Below are positions 36,999-45,274 of a DNA stretch of 64,000 nucleotides, piece by piece. Positions within the stretch are counted from its first letter, which is position 1. Every line of letters starts with the position of its first letter. The position numbers and the translations under genes were made by a program. The notes under the pieces were generated by a model. That model ran no database searches. It worked only from the letters and a program-made list of their open reading frames with translations, and was not told the origin of the DNA. Source of the stretch: Tropicimonas sp. IMCC34043 (GTDB lineage Bacteria; Pseudomonadota; Alphaproteobacteria; Rhodobacterales; Rhodobacteraceae); assembly GCF_003390845.1 (NCBI RefSeq), contig NZ_QMEK01000001.1:992001-1056000 (forward strand). Reading direction: 5' to 3'.

Positions 36999-38552
36999 AT
37001 GCAAAAGATGACAGAGCGGGCAGAGGTGACCTCTGCACTGCGGATAAGAAACCTGTCGAAATCCTTTGGCCAGACGCAGGCGCTGGACAAGGTGAGCTTC
37101 GAGATCCGGCCGGGGACCATTCACGGGCTGCTGGGCGGCAACGGCTCGGGCAAGTCGACGCTGATCAAGGCGCTGGCCGGGGTGCAGCCGGCGGATCATG
37201 GCGGCAGTTTCGAGTTTCTCGGCACCACGGTCAGCGCCGACCACATGACGCCCGAGCTGTCGCGCGCGCTGGGGCTGCGCTTCGTACACCAGAACCCGGC
37301 GGTCTTCCCGTCGATGACCGTGGCCGAGAACGTCGCCATCGGCGCCAGCTTTCCCACCACGGCGGGCAAGATCCGCTGGAAGGCGCTGCGGCGCCACACG
37401 CAGGAGCTTCTCGACAGGTTCGAGATCCATGCGCGGGCGGGCGACATGGTGGGCGATCTGCGGCAGGCCGAACAGACGATGATCGCCATCGCGCGGGCGC
37501 TTCAGGACGCCGATGAAAACGCCGTCTCGGCGCTGGTACTGGACGAGCCCACCGCCTCGCTGCCCGACCATGAGGTCGAGATTCTGCTGGATGCGGTGCG
37601 CCGCTTTGCCGCCGCCGGACACACGATCGTCTATGTCAGCCACCGGCTGGACGAGGTGATCCAGCTCACCGACGACGTGACCGTCCTGCGCGACGGGCGC
37701 CATGTGGTGACGCGCCCGTCCGAGGGGCTTTCGGAAAGCGGGCTGATCGAGCTGATCGTGGGCCACAGTCTTGAAAAATCCTATGCCTCGGCGCAGGCGG
37801 CTCCCGCCCCGCTGGGCGCGCCCCGGCTGGAGGTGCGCAACCTCTCGGGCGGTCCGTTGCGCGACGTGTCCTTCGATGTCGGGCGCGGCGAGGTGCTGGG
37901 CATCGCCGGGCTGCTCGGCTCGGGCCGCACGGAACTGCTGCGGATGCTCTTCGGCGATCTCGACCGCGAGGGAGGGACGATGACGCTCGACGGCAACGCG
38001 GTGGAATTCGCCGAGGTGCGCGAGGCGATGGGGACAGGCGTCGCGCTGGTGCCCGAGGACCGCAACCGCGAGGGCGTGTTTCAAGGGCTCTCTGTCCGGC
38101 AAAACCTGTCAATTGCCGATCTCGGGCGCTTCACCCGCGCGGGCCGTATCAATGGCACCCGCGAGCGGCAGGAGGTTCGGCAGTCGATCAACGATTACCG
38201 GATCAAGACCGCCGACGACGCGGCGCTCATTTCGTCGCTCTCGGGGGGCAATCAGCAAAAGGTGGTGATGGCCCGGTGGCTGCGGCGCAAGCCCCGGCTG
38301 CTGCTGCTCGACGAGCCGACCCAAGGCGTCGACGTGGGCGCGCGCGAGGATCTTTACGCCGCGATCCGCGCCAGCCTGAGCGACGGCATGTCCGTCATCG
38401 CCGTCAGCTCGGATTTCGACGAGCTGGCGCAGATCTGCGACCGCGTGGTCGTGCTGCGCGACGGCTGCATCACCGCCGAATTGCGGGGCAAGGACATCAC
38501 CCGCCAGCAAATGACACATCTGGTACTCGCCAGCGGAAAGGATGCCGCATGA
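36999..38552 (+). CDS. Sugar-type (CUT2) ABC transporter ATP-binding protein, two nucleotide-binding domains
   Basis: 517 residues with duplicated ATPase domains as in RbsA. The first has Walker A GGNGSGKST, a degenerate signature (LRQAEQTM) and Walker B ALVLDEPTASL. The second has a degenerate P-loop (LLGSGRTELL), signature LSGGNQQKVV and LLLLDEPTQGVDVG. These features define the CUT2 class. AGAGGGAGGACCCA precedes the ATG at 36999, excluding a longer frame that overlaps the previous gene. It overlaps the permease gene by 4 bases (ATGA). Confidence 0.9.
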   Translation: MQKMTERAEVTSALRIRNLSKSFGQTQALDKVSFEIRPGTIHGLLGGNGSGKSTLIKALAGVQPADHGGSFEFLGTTVSADHMTPELSRALGLRFVHQNPAVFPSMTVAENVAIGASFPTTAGKIRWKALRRHTQELLDRFEIHARAGDMVGDLRQAEQTMIAIARALQDADENAVSALVLDEPTASLPDHEVEILLDAVRRFAAAGHTIVYVSHRLDEVIQLTDDVTVLRDGRHVVTRPSEGLSESGLIELIVGHSLEKSYASAQAAPAPLGAPRLEVRNLSGGPLRDVSFDVGRGEVLGIAGLLGSGRTELLRMLFGDLDREGGTMTLDGNAVEFAEVREAMGTGVALVPEDRNREGVFQGLSVRQNLSIADLGRFTRAGRINGTRERQEVRQSINDYRIKTADDAALISSLSGGNQQKVVMARWLRRKPRLLLLDEPTQGVDVGAREDLYAAIRASLSDGMSVIAVSSDFDELAQICDRVVVLRDGCITAELRGKDITRQQMTHLVLASGKDAA

Positions 38553-39574
38553 CCATGGTCAAAGAAGCCAAACATTTCGCAAACGCGCCCAAGGGCAGCG
38601 GCTCGGTCAACTGGACCGAGTTCTTCGAACGCTCGGGGCTGATCCTGCTGCTGCTGCTGGTGATCGTCGTCTTCGCCATCCTGCGGCCGAACACCTTTGC
38701 CACCTACGCGAATTTTCGCAGCATTGCGACGGTGCAGCCGGTCATGGCAGTCACCGCCATTGCGCTTATCGTGCCGCTGATCGGCGGGCGGTTCGATGTG
38801 TCGGTGGGGGCGACGCTGGGCCTGTCGGCCATCGTGACGGCCTCGGCCATGAGCCATTTCCAGCTTCCGCTGGCGGCGGCCATTGGCCTCGGCGTTCTGG
38901 CCGGCGCGCTGATCGGCACGATCAACGGCACCATCGTCGCCTATCTCGGGGTGAACTCGATCATCGGTACGCTGGGCATCGCCACCATCCTCGGCGGCGT
39001 CGTGACCGGCTATACCAACGGCATTCCGATCAGCAGCGGCCTGTCGCCCATCCTGACGGATATCTCGATCCAGTCGGTGCTGGGCATCCCGGTGCTTTTC
39101 CTCCTCATGGCGGTGATCGCTGTAGCGGTCTGGTTCGTGCTGACCCAGACGCCCTATGGCCGCAACCTGGCCGCTGTCGGTGCGAACGCGGATTCTGCCC
39201 GACTGGCCGGCATCCGCAGCAAAAGCGTGGTGATGCGGAGCTTTGTCATCGCCGGTGCGCTGGCGGGCATCGCGGGCGTGCTTCAGATCGGTGCGCAGGG
39301 CAATGCCGGACCGCAGCTCGTGGGCATCACCTTTATCCTGCCCGCCCTGGCCGCCGCCTTCCTCGGGGCGACCACCTGGCAGCCGGGCCGCTTCACCGTG
39401 CAGGGCACGATCATCGGCATCTTCTTCCTCGGCACCACGATCAGCGGCTTGTCGCTGGTTGGCATTCAGCCCTGGATCACCGATGTGTTCAACGGCGCCG
39501 CCGTGGTGCTGGCAATCGCGCTCTCCGCCCAGCTGCGCCGCCGCCGGACCGGATCGCTCGATATCGGAAGCTAA
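38549..39574 (+). CDS. Sugar-type (CUT2/RbsC-like) ABC transporter permease
   Basis: Inner-membrane permease of 341 residues with about nine hydrophobic segments; it would act as a homodimer. Typical RbsC-like elements are LIGGRFDVSVGATLGLSAI and the loop TPYGRNLAAVGANADSARLA that contacts the ATPase. It starts in the ATGA overlap with the ATPase gene and ends 19 bases before the dioxygenase gene, so uptake and ring cleavage are probably on one transcript. Confidence 0.9.
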   Translation: MTMVKEAKHFANAPKGSGSVNWTEFFERSGLILLLLLVIVVFAILRPNTFATYANFRSIATVQPVMAVTAIALIVPLIGGRFDVSVGATLGLSAIVTASAMSHFQLPLAAAIGLGVLAGALIGTINGTIVAYLGVNSIIGTLGIATILGGVVTGYTNGIPISSGLSPILTDISIQSVLGIPVLFLLMAVIAVAVWFVLTQTPYGRNLAAVGANADSARLAGIRSKSVVMRSFVIAGALAGIAGVLQIGAQGNAGPQLVGITFILPALAAAFLGATTWQPGRFTVQGTIIGIFFLGTTISGLSLVGIQPWITDVFNGAAVVLAIALSAQLRRRRTGSLDIGS

Positions 39575-39593
39575 GCCGGGAAAGGACGCACGC

Positions 39594-40454
39594 ATGACGA
39601 AGTATTTTTCGGAAGACCGGTCGGTCGACGTTGTGAACGCCCGCATGGGCGGGGAGATCAATCCCCGCCTGCGCGAGGTAGTGACGAGCCTCGTCAGCCA
39701 CCTGCACGCCTTCGCCAAGGAGGTAGAGCTGACCCAGGCGGAATGGGATCTGGCCATCGATTTCCTCACAAGGACCGGCCAGATCTGTACCGAGGAACGG
39801 CAGGAGTTCATTCTGCTTTCGGATGTGCTGGGCCTTTCGATGCTGGTGGATGCGATCTGCAATCGAAGGCCCGATGGGGCGACCGAAAACACGGTCTTCG
39901 GCCCGTTCCACGTCGCCAATGCGCCGATGCGTGAGTTCGGCGATACCATCTCGCTCGACGGCAAGGGCGAGTCCTGTCTCTTCGCCGGGCGGGTGCTGGA
40001 TCTGGAGGGTAACCCGATTGCCGGGGCCTGCGTCGATGTCTGGAGCGACAATTCGGACGGTTACTACGATGTCCAGCAGCCGGATATTCAGCCGAAATGG
40101 AACAACCGGGGCCGGTTCATGAGCCGCGAGGACGGCAGCTACAGCTTTGTCGGGATCAAGCCGGTCAGCTATCCCATCCCCGACGACGGCCCGGTCGGCA
40201 AGCTGCTGACTTCGCTGGGGCGGCATCCCTACCGGCCGGCGCATATGCATTTTCTGGTCACGGCGGAGGGGTATGACACCATCGTCACGCATACCTTTGT
40301 CGGCGATGACGACTATATCGGAGATGACACGGTGTTCGGCGTCAAGGCGTCGCTGGTCGCTCCGTTCATCCGGAACGAGACCGGCACCACCGAATGGCGC
40401 TCTGACTACGACTTCGTGATGGTCCCGGCCCGGAACGGGGGAGCTTCAGCCTAG
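39594..40454 (+). CDS. Intradiol ring-cleavage dioxygenase, hydroxyquinol 1,2-dioxygenase type
   Basis: Fe(III) enzyme that cleaves hydroxyquinol (1,2,4-trihydroxybenzene) or a catechol between the hydroxyls, giving maleylacetate from hydroxyquinol. It is 286 residues, family length. The N-terminal helical dimerisation domain covers ~1-100. Predicted ligands are Tyr158 (DGYYDVQ), Tyr193 (SYPIPDDGPVG), His217 and His219 (RPAHMHF). Hydroxyquinol rather than catechol is preferred because a maleylacetate reductase and no muconate cycloisomerase is present. Last gene of the panE-to-dioxygenase segment. AAAGGACG precedes the ATG. Confidence 0.87.
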   Translation: MTKYFSEDRSVDVVNARMGGEINPRLREVVTSLVSHLHAFAKEVELTQAEWDLAIDFLTRTGQICTEERQEFILLSDVLGLSMLVDAICNRRPDGATENTVFGPFHVANAPMREFGDTISLDGKGESCLFAGRVLDLEGNPIAGACVDVWSDNSDGYYDVQQPDIQPKWNNRGRFMSREDGSYSFVGIKPVSYPIPDDGPVGKLLTSLGRHPYRPAHMHFLVTAEGYDTIVTHTFVGDDDYIGDDTVFGVKASLVAPFIRNETGTTEWRSDYDFVMVPARNGGASA

Positions 40455-40455
40455 A

Positions 40456-40477
40456 TGGGATGAGACAGGTCATCCCA
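40456..40477 (+). terminator. Hairpin just after the dioxygenase gene
   Basis: TGGGATGA / TCATCCCA with a 6-base loop directly after the stop. No T tract; possibly mRNA 3'-end protection. Confidence 0.35.
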
Positions 40478-40523
40478 CGACGATGCCGATAGTCCCGGCC
40501 TGTGGGACCTGCGAAGGTTGCTG

Positions 40524-40558
40524 GCAGAGCGCTCCGGTCGTCGGGGCGCTCTGCTGTT
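40524..40558 (+). terminator. Terminator between the dioxygenase and thiolase genes
   Basis: GCAGAGCGC / GCGCTCTGC (9 bp, extended by two C-G pairs) followed by TGTTT, between two convergent transcription units. Confidence 0.65.
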
Positions 40559-40630
40559 TCGACTTGTCCTGGAACCGGGGCGGCGGCTGCACCGAAGAGC
40601 GAAAGAGGATTTCGCCCGCCGGTGAGAGGT

Positions 40631-41830
40631 TCAGAGCGCTTCGAGCGCGATGGAGATGCCCTGGCCGACGCCGATGCACATGGTCGAGAGAGATTTCTCG
40701 CACGGCTTCAGGTCGAGCATGGCGGTGCCGGTGATGCGGGCGCCCGACATGCCGAGCGGGTGGCCGATGGAGATCGCGCCGCCATTCCGGTTCACGCGCG
40801 GGTCGTCATCGGCGATGCCCAGATCGCGCAGCGTGGCGAGACCCTGCGAGGCAAAGGCCTCGTTGAGCTCGATCACCGCGAAATCCTCCTGCGTCAGCCC
40901 GAGCCGCGCCATCAGCTTTTTCGAGGCGGGTGCGGGGCCAAAGCCCATGATGCGCGGTGCGACGCCGGCGGTGGCGCCGCCCAGAACGCGGGCGATGGGG
41001 CGCAGCCCGTGCTTTTCCGCCGCCGCCTTGCTGGCCAGCACAAGCGCCGCCGCGCCGTCATTGACGCCCGAGGAGTTGCCCGCCGTCACCGTGCCGTCGG
41101 CCTTCACGAAGGTCTTGAGATTCTGCAGCGCTTCGAGCGTGGTTTCGGGGCGCGGATGCTCGTCGCGATCCACCACCAGAGGGTCGCCCTTTCGGCGCGG
41201 GATGGTCACCGCGACGATCTCCTGCGCGAGGCGGCCATTCTCCATCGCTGCGCCCGCCTTTTGCTGCGAGCGCAGGGCAAAGGCATCCTGATCGGCGCGC
41301 GAGACGCCGAAATCCTCGGCCACATTCTCGGCCGTCTCGGGCATGCTGTCGACGCCGTATTGCGCCTTCATCAGCGGGTTGACGAAGCGCCAGCCGATAG
41401 TGGTGTCCTCGACGCTGTTGGCGCGCGTGAAGGCGGCGGTGGCCTTGGGCATGACGAAGGGCGCGCGGCTCATGCTTTCGGCACCACCGGCGACGATCAG
41501 CTCGGCCTCGCCGGCCTTGATGGCGCGGGCGGCGGTGATCACCGCATCCATGCCCGAGCCGCAAAGCCGGTTCATCGTCGTGCCGGGCACGGTTTCGGGA
41601 TAGCCCGCGAGCAGCAGCGCCATGCGCGCCACGTTGCGGTTGTCCTCGCCCGCCTGGTTGGCGCAGCCCATGATCACCTCGTCGATGGCGGCGAGGTCCA
41701 TTCCCGGGTTGCGTTCGGCCAGCGTGCGCAGCGGGATCGCCGCCAGATCGTCGGCCCGCACCGAGGAAAGAGCGCCGCCATAGCGGCCCACGGGGGTGCG
41801 GATATAGTCGCAGATATAGACGTCGGTCAT
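40631..41830 (-). CDS. pcaF: 3-oxoadipyl-CoA thiolase (acetyl-CoA acyltransferase family)
   Basis: Cleaves 3-oxoadipyl-CoA with CoA to succinyl-CoA and acetyl-CoA. It is 399 residues, as in PcaF. The nucleophile is Cys90 in MNRLCGSGMDAV; the His is in GGAISIGHPLGMSGAR and the second Cys in TMCIGVGQG. The N-terminal VYICDYIRTPVGRYGG is characteristic of PcaF/PaaJ rather than PhaA. The start overlaps the stop of the CoA-transferase B gene (TGATG). It is the last gene of pcaIJF and completes the 3-oxoadipate pathway. Confidence 0.92.
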   Translation of the reverse strand: MTDVYICDYIRTPVGRYGGALSSVRADDLAAIPLRTLAERNPGMDLAAIDEVIMGCANQAGEDNRNVARMALLLAGYPETVPGTTMNRLCGSGMDAVITAARAIKAGEAELIVAGGAESMSRAPFVMPKATAAFTRANSVEDTTIGWRFVNPLMKAQYGVDSMPETAENVAEDFGVSRADQDAFALRSQQKAGAAMENGRLAQEIVAVTIPRRKGDPLVVDRDEHPRPETTLEALQNLKTFVKADGTVTAGNSSGVNDGAAALVLASKAAAEKHGLRPIARVLGGATAGVAPRIMGFGPAPASKKLMARLGLTQEDFAVIELNEAFASQGLATLRDLGIADDDPRVNRNGGAISIGHPLGMSGARITGTAMLDLKPCEKSLSTMCIGVGQGISIALEAL

Positions 41831-42522
41831 CAGAGATCCTCCGGTACGATCAGGTCGCCGACGGGGCCGTCGGTATGCAGCGTGGCGCCGGTCACCGCCT
41901 GAAGCGCCTCCATGGAGATGGCGGGCAGCTTTTCGCGCAGCACGAAATGGCCGTCCTGCACATCGACCACCGCGAGCGAGGTATAGACGCGGGTGACACA
42001 GCCGACGCCGGTCAGCGGAAAGGTGCAGGCCTCGACCAGCTTGGGGCCGCCATCCTTGGTGACATGGTCGGTGATCACCGCCACGCGCTTGGCGCCATGC
42101 ACCAGATCCATCGCGCCGCCCACGGCGGGCACGCCCTTGGAGCCGACGCGCCAGTTGGCCAGATCGCCGTTTTGTGCGACCTGATAGGCGCCCAGAACCG
42201 CAAGATCGAGATGCCCGCCGCGCACCATCGAGAAGCTGTCGGCATGGTGAAAGAAGGATGCGCCGGGTTTCAGCGTGATCGCCTTCTTGCCGGCATTGAT
42301 CAGATCCCAGTCTTCCTGCCCCGGCTCGGGGGCTGCACCAAAGCCCAGCACGCCGTTTTCGGTGTGATAGGTCACGTCGCGACCCTCGGGCTGGAACTTG
42401 GCGATGAGCTCGGGAAAGCCGATGCCGAGGTTCACATAGGAGCCGTCCTCGATATCCTGCGCCGCGCGCCAGGCGATCCGGGCGTTCGAGAGCTTGTCGT
42501 CCATCAGGTTGAAATCGGACAT
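41830..42522 (-). CDS. pcaJ: 3-oxoadipate CoA-transferase subunit B
   Basis: Beta subunit of the succinyl-CoA:3-oxoadipate CoA-transferase; 230 residues. The catalytic glutamate is Glu55 in TENGVLGFG, the SCOT-family signature. Other motifs are YVNLGIGFPELI and VGGAMDLVHGAKRV. Overlaps of one to a few bases with both neighbours show a tight pcaIJF operon. The preference for 3-oxoadipate over acetoacetate is inferred from the cluster. Confidence 0.9.
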   Translation of the reverse strand: MSDFNLMDDKLSNARIAWRAAQDIEDGSYVNLGIGFPELIAKFQPEGRDVTYHTENGVLGFGAAPEPGQEDWDLINAGKKAITLKPGASFFHHADSFSMVRGGHLDLAVLGAYQVAQNGDLANWRVGSKGVPAVGGAMDLVHGAKRVAVITDHVTKDGGPKLVEACTFPLTGVGCVTRVYTSLAVVDVQDGHFVLREKLPAISMEALQAVTGATLHTDGPVGDLIVPEDL

Positions 42523-43241
42523 CAGTAAACCACTCCCGTGCGCACGAGCACTTCTTCCTGCTGCGGTTCTGGCACCTCGACGAGGGTGTCGACAAAGATG
42601 CCGGGGGTGATGACCTGCTCGGGGTCGATGCTGCCGGGCGCGCCGAGCTCGGCCACCTGCGCGATGGTCCGGTCGGCGGCCATCGCCATGAGCGGGTTGA
42701 AGTTGCGTCCGGCCAGACGGTAGGTGAGGTTGCCCATCGGGTCGCCCTTCTGGCCCTTGATCAGCGCGACATCGGCCTTGAGCCAGCGCTCGCGCACATA
42801 CATCTTGCCGTCGAATTCCTCAGTCGGTTTGCCTTCGGCCAGCTCGGTGCCGTAGCTCGACGGCGTGTAGAAGGCCGGGATGCCGGCGCCGGCGGCGCGG
42901 ATGCGTTCGGCCAGCGTGCCTTGCGGCACCAGCGACAGCTCGATCTCGCCGGCGAGGTATTTCTCGTTGAACGCCTCGGCATTGGAGGAGCGCGGGAAGG
43001 AACAGACCATCTTGGCCACCATGCCCGACTTGATCATCGCGGCGATGCCGATGTCGCCGTTGCCGGCATTGTTGTTGATGACGGTGAGGTTCCCGGGGCG
43101 GCCGGTGGCGCGAAAGCGGTCGATCAGCGCGTGGATCAGCTCGATCGGCGCGCCGGAGCCGCCGAAACCGCCGATCATCACCCGGGCGCCGTCGGGGATC
43201 GACGCGACCGCCTCGGCCGTGGTGGACGTGACTTTGTTCAT
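42522..43241 (-). CDS. pcaI: 3-oxoadipate CoA-transferase subunit A
   Basis: Alpha subunit of the CoA-transferase; 239 residues. The CoA-binding motif is GGFGGSGAP near residue 25, with VINNNAGNGDIGI following. The start at 43241 was chosen for GGAGGGCC just upstream; a longer frame extends across the promoter. First gene of pcaIJF, divergent from the IclR regulator. A copy of the TTTGTTCATAT repeat overlaps the start codon. Confidence 0.92.
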   Translation of the reverse strand: MNKVTSTTAEAVASIPDGARVMIGGFGGSGAPIELIHALIDRFRATGRPGNLTVINNNAGNGDIGIAAMIKSGMVAKMVCSFPRSSNAEAFNEKYLAGEIELSLVPQGTLAERIRAAGAGIPAFYTPSSYGTELAEGKPTEEFDGKMYVRERWLKADVALIKGQKGDPMGNLTYRLAGRNFNPLMAMAADRTIAQVAELGAPGSIDPEQVITPGIFVDTLVEVPEPQQEEVLVRTGVVY

Positions 43242-43350
43242 ATGAGGCCCTCCATTTCTGCCGCTGGAGTACTTCCGCAGCGGGCAGGCGGGCGAGTCGA
43301 TTTGTTCATATATTGATATTTGTTCATATCGTGGATAGCCTTGTTCACAT
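43233..43350. promoter_or_regulatory. TTTGTTCATAT repeats in the pcaI/iclR promoter region
   Basis: The 11-mer TTTGTTCATAT occurs at 43233-43243 (over the pcaI start), 43301-43311 and 43319-43329, in the same orientation, and a variant CTTGTTCACAT at 43340-43350 reaches the iclR start. The two central copies are 18 bases apart. Likely binding sites for the adjacent IclR regulator. Confidence 0.6.
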
Positions 43351-44107
43351 GTCGAACAAGCCAACCGATTTCATCGCCTCGCTGGCCAAGGGACTCCGGG
43401 TGATCGAGGCCTTTGGCAGTGACACGCCTCGCCTCTCTATCGCCGAGGCCTCCGCCGCAAGCGGGCTCGACCGTGCCACCGCGCGGAGAGTGCTGCTGAC
43501 GCTGCACCGCGAGGGCTATGCCGATTACGACGGCAAGTTCTTCACCCTGACGCCACGCATCCTGCGCCTGGGCGTGGCGGCGCTGGCTTCGCTGCCGCTG
43601 TCGCAGGTCGTGCAGCCCTGGCTTGATCAGCTCTCGGAACAGATTGGGCAAAGCTGCTCGGTCGCGCTGCTGGACGAGACCGAGATCGTCTATATCGCCC
43701 GAGCGGCGCAAAAGCGGGTGATGTCCATCGCGCTGATGCCCGGCTCGCGGCTGCCGGCTTGTAGCAGCTCGATGGGCCGGGTGCTGCTGGCGGCGCTGCC
43801 ACGCGAAGAGGCACGGGCACGGATCGAGGCTTCCGACCTGTCGCCGCGCACCGCCTTCACGATCTCCGATCCGGACGAGATCATGGCGCGCGTCGATGCG
43901 GTGCGCAGCCTAGGCTACGCGATTATCGACCAGGAGATCGAGATCGGGCTGCGCTCGATCGCGGTGCCGCTGCTCGACGGGCGCGATCGCGTCGTCGCGG
44001 CGCTCAACACCGGCATGGCGGCCACCTCCGAACATTCACAAGAGATGGTCGCAACCTTTTTGCCGCGACTCTTGAAGGTGCAGGGAGGTCTCAAACGTAT
44101 TATCTAG
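43349..44107 (+). CDS. IclR-family transcriptional regulator (PcaR-like)
   Basis: 252 residues. The N-terminal winged HTH (FIASLAKGLRVIEAFGSDTP; ASGLDRATARRVLLTLHREG) and C-terminal IclR effector domain (LGYAIIDQEIEIGLRSIAVP) match the PcaR/PcaU group of 3-oxoadipate pathway regulators. It is divergent from pcaIJF and probably activates it with 3-oxoadipate as inducer, as in PcaR; inference by family. The ATG at 43349 begins the conserved MSNKPTDFIASL; a longer in-frame start falls in the repeat array. Confidence 0.88.
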   Translation: MSNKPTDFIASLAKGLRVIEAFGSDTPRLSIAEASAASGLDRATARRVLLTLHREGYADYDGKFFTLTPRILRLGVAALASLPLSQVVQPWLDQLSEQIGQSCSVALLDETEIVYIARAAQKRVMSIALMPGSRLPACSSSMGRVLLAALPREEARARIEASDLSPRTAFTISDPDEIMARVDAVRSLGYAIIDQEIEIGLRSIAVPLLDGRDRVVAALNTGMAATSEHSQEMVATFLPRLLKVQGGLKRII

Positions 44108-44243
44108 CTTCGCTCCTTATGAACTCAGGCAGCAAGCTAGATCGACATGTTCTTATTGGGTTGAGAATAACCTTGGTGCAGACTGACCAGCTTCACCTGT
44201 CTAATCCTGCGCATGCTGGAGATGAGTGCCGTGCAGTTCTTTC

Positions 44244-44333
44244 ATGATCCTAAAACGAAACCTCGTCGAGAATTTCTTCAACAAGGTCAATCGCTTCCGG
44301 ATGGTTTCTACCGGAGACGAGAAAACGGCATGA
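44244..44333 (+). pseudogene. C-terminal scrap of an IS5/IS427-type transposase
   Basis: Encodes KRNLVENFFNKVNRFRMVST then GDEKTA and stops. This is the conserved C-terminal motif of IS5-group ORF B (RNLVERFFNKLKxFRRxATRYDKTA). Nothing upstream continues it and the tail is lost. The ~130 bases after it contain no gene that I recognise. It bounds the catabolic cluster on the right. Confidence 0.6.
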
Positions 44334-44467
44334 AACTATCTCGCAACCGTTCCGATCTCTTGACCTGAGACCCGACTCTCGTCCGTATTGAAGTGCGTCC
44401 GCGAGTTCATTTCTGATGCTAGGCGGCGCGCAGTCGTCCATAGCGGGCAATTTCTGTCAAAGGGAAT

Positions 44468-44501
44468 GCCCCGGCCACAGTGTCGGCTGTGTGGCCGGGG
44501 C
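44468..44501 (-). terminator. Strong hairpin after the GNAT gene
   Basis: Perfect 12-bp stem GCCCCGGCCACA / TGTGGCCGGGGC with a 10-base loop, 5 bases after the GNAT stop on the minus strand and followed there by ATTCCCTTT. Confidence 0.6.
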
Positions 44502-44506
44502 TGAGA

Positions 44507-45007
44507 CTACCGCTCTTGTGTCAAGCCGAACGCGGAATGATGGATCAGTTCGCCCTTCGGTTCGCTGCCATCGAACGGCAGTGCCTGAACGAACCGAGGT
44601 GGGCAGCCGTCCACCTGCAGTTGCGGATAGGCCCTGAACCCAAAGCGGCCATAATAGCCGGGGTCGCCGACAAGTGCGGCACCTTTGCAGCGAGCCCGCA
44701 ACTGCAGGAGCGCCTCGGCCATGAGGGCGCTACCGATCCCTTGCCCATGCCGCGCGGGAAGGACGGCAAGCGGTCCGATCAATCCCCAGCCGGATACGGC
44801 ACCGATCCGGGCACCCGACGCTGCCAGATAGCCGACCACGTCTCCTCTGTCCTCGGCAACGAGCGACAGGCTGAGCGCGTCGTCAGCCCTGAGCCTGTCG
44901 ATAATGTCAGCCTCGGCTCCGCTGGCCTGCGGCAGAAGCTTCATGGCCTCGGTAACGACGGTACGGATCGCAGAAACATCGATGTCGATTTCGTTTCTGA
45001 TCAACAT
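44507..45007 (-). CDS. GNAT-family N-acetyltransferase
   Basis: 166 residues. The acetyl-CoA binding motif A is PLAVLPARHGQGIGSALM, followed by GDPGYYGRFGFRAYPQL, the pattern of the YhbS-like GNAT subgroup. The substrate is unknown. The start lies one base after the TAA of a small upstream frame on the same strand, with AAAGGGG as ribosome site. It stands in a short segment between transposase scraps. Confidence 0.82.
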   Translation of the reverse strand: MLIRNEIDIDVSAIRTVVTEAMKLLPQASGAEADIIDRLRADDALSLSLVAEDRGDVVGYLAASGARIGAVSGWGLIGPLAVLPARHGQGIGSALMAEALLQLRARCKGAALVGDPGYYGRFGFRAYPQLQVDGCPPRFVQALPFDGSEPKGELIHHSAFGLTQER

Positions 45008-45008
45008 G

Positions 45009-45251
45009 TTATACCCCTTTAGTGTCGAGTTGCGCGCGAACGAAAAAAACGCCGTGTTTCGAGATGTGGTAATGCACCGCCGCTTCTGTGCGAGAGCCCG
45101 CTGTATCTCGAAGATCGGCGAGGACTGTCTGCGACACCACCAGTCGTTCCCGGGTTCGATGGAGGCGTCTCATAGCCAGACAGGGAACGACAGCAAGACC
45201 TGCCACGGGTTTCGGGATTTTTCCGACACATGTGAACGTGTCTACGGCCAT
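45009..45251 (-). CDS. Possible small protein coupled to the GNAT gene
   Basis: An 80-residue open frame ending in TAA one base before the GNAT ATG. The last ~50 residues (LADLRDTAGSRTEAAVHYHI; VFFVRAQLDTKGV) look protein-like, but I recognise no family. The N-terminal part is less convincing and the true start may be internal, at MRRLHRTRE. The tight junction with GNAT is the main support. Confidence 0.3.
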   Translation of the reverse strand: MAVDTFTCVGKIPKPVAGLAVVPCLAMRRLHRTRERLVVSQTVLADLRDTAGSRTEAAVHYHISKHGVFFVRAQLDTKGV

Positions 45252-45274
45252 TCAGTGGAGTAGGGCCACGCGAT

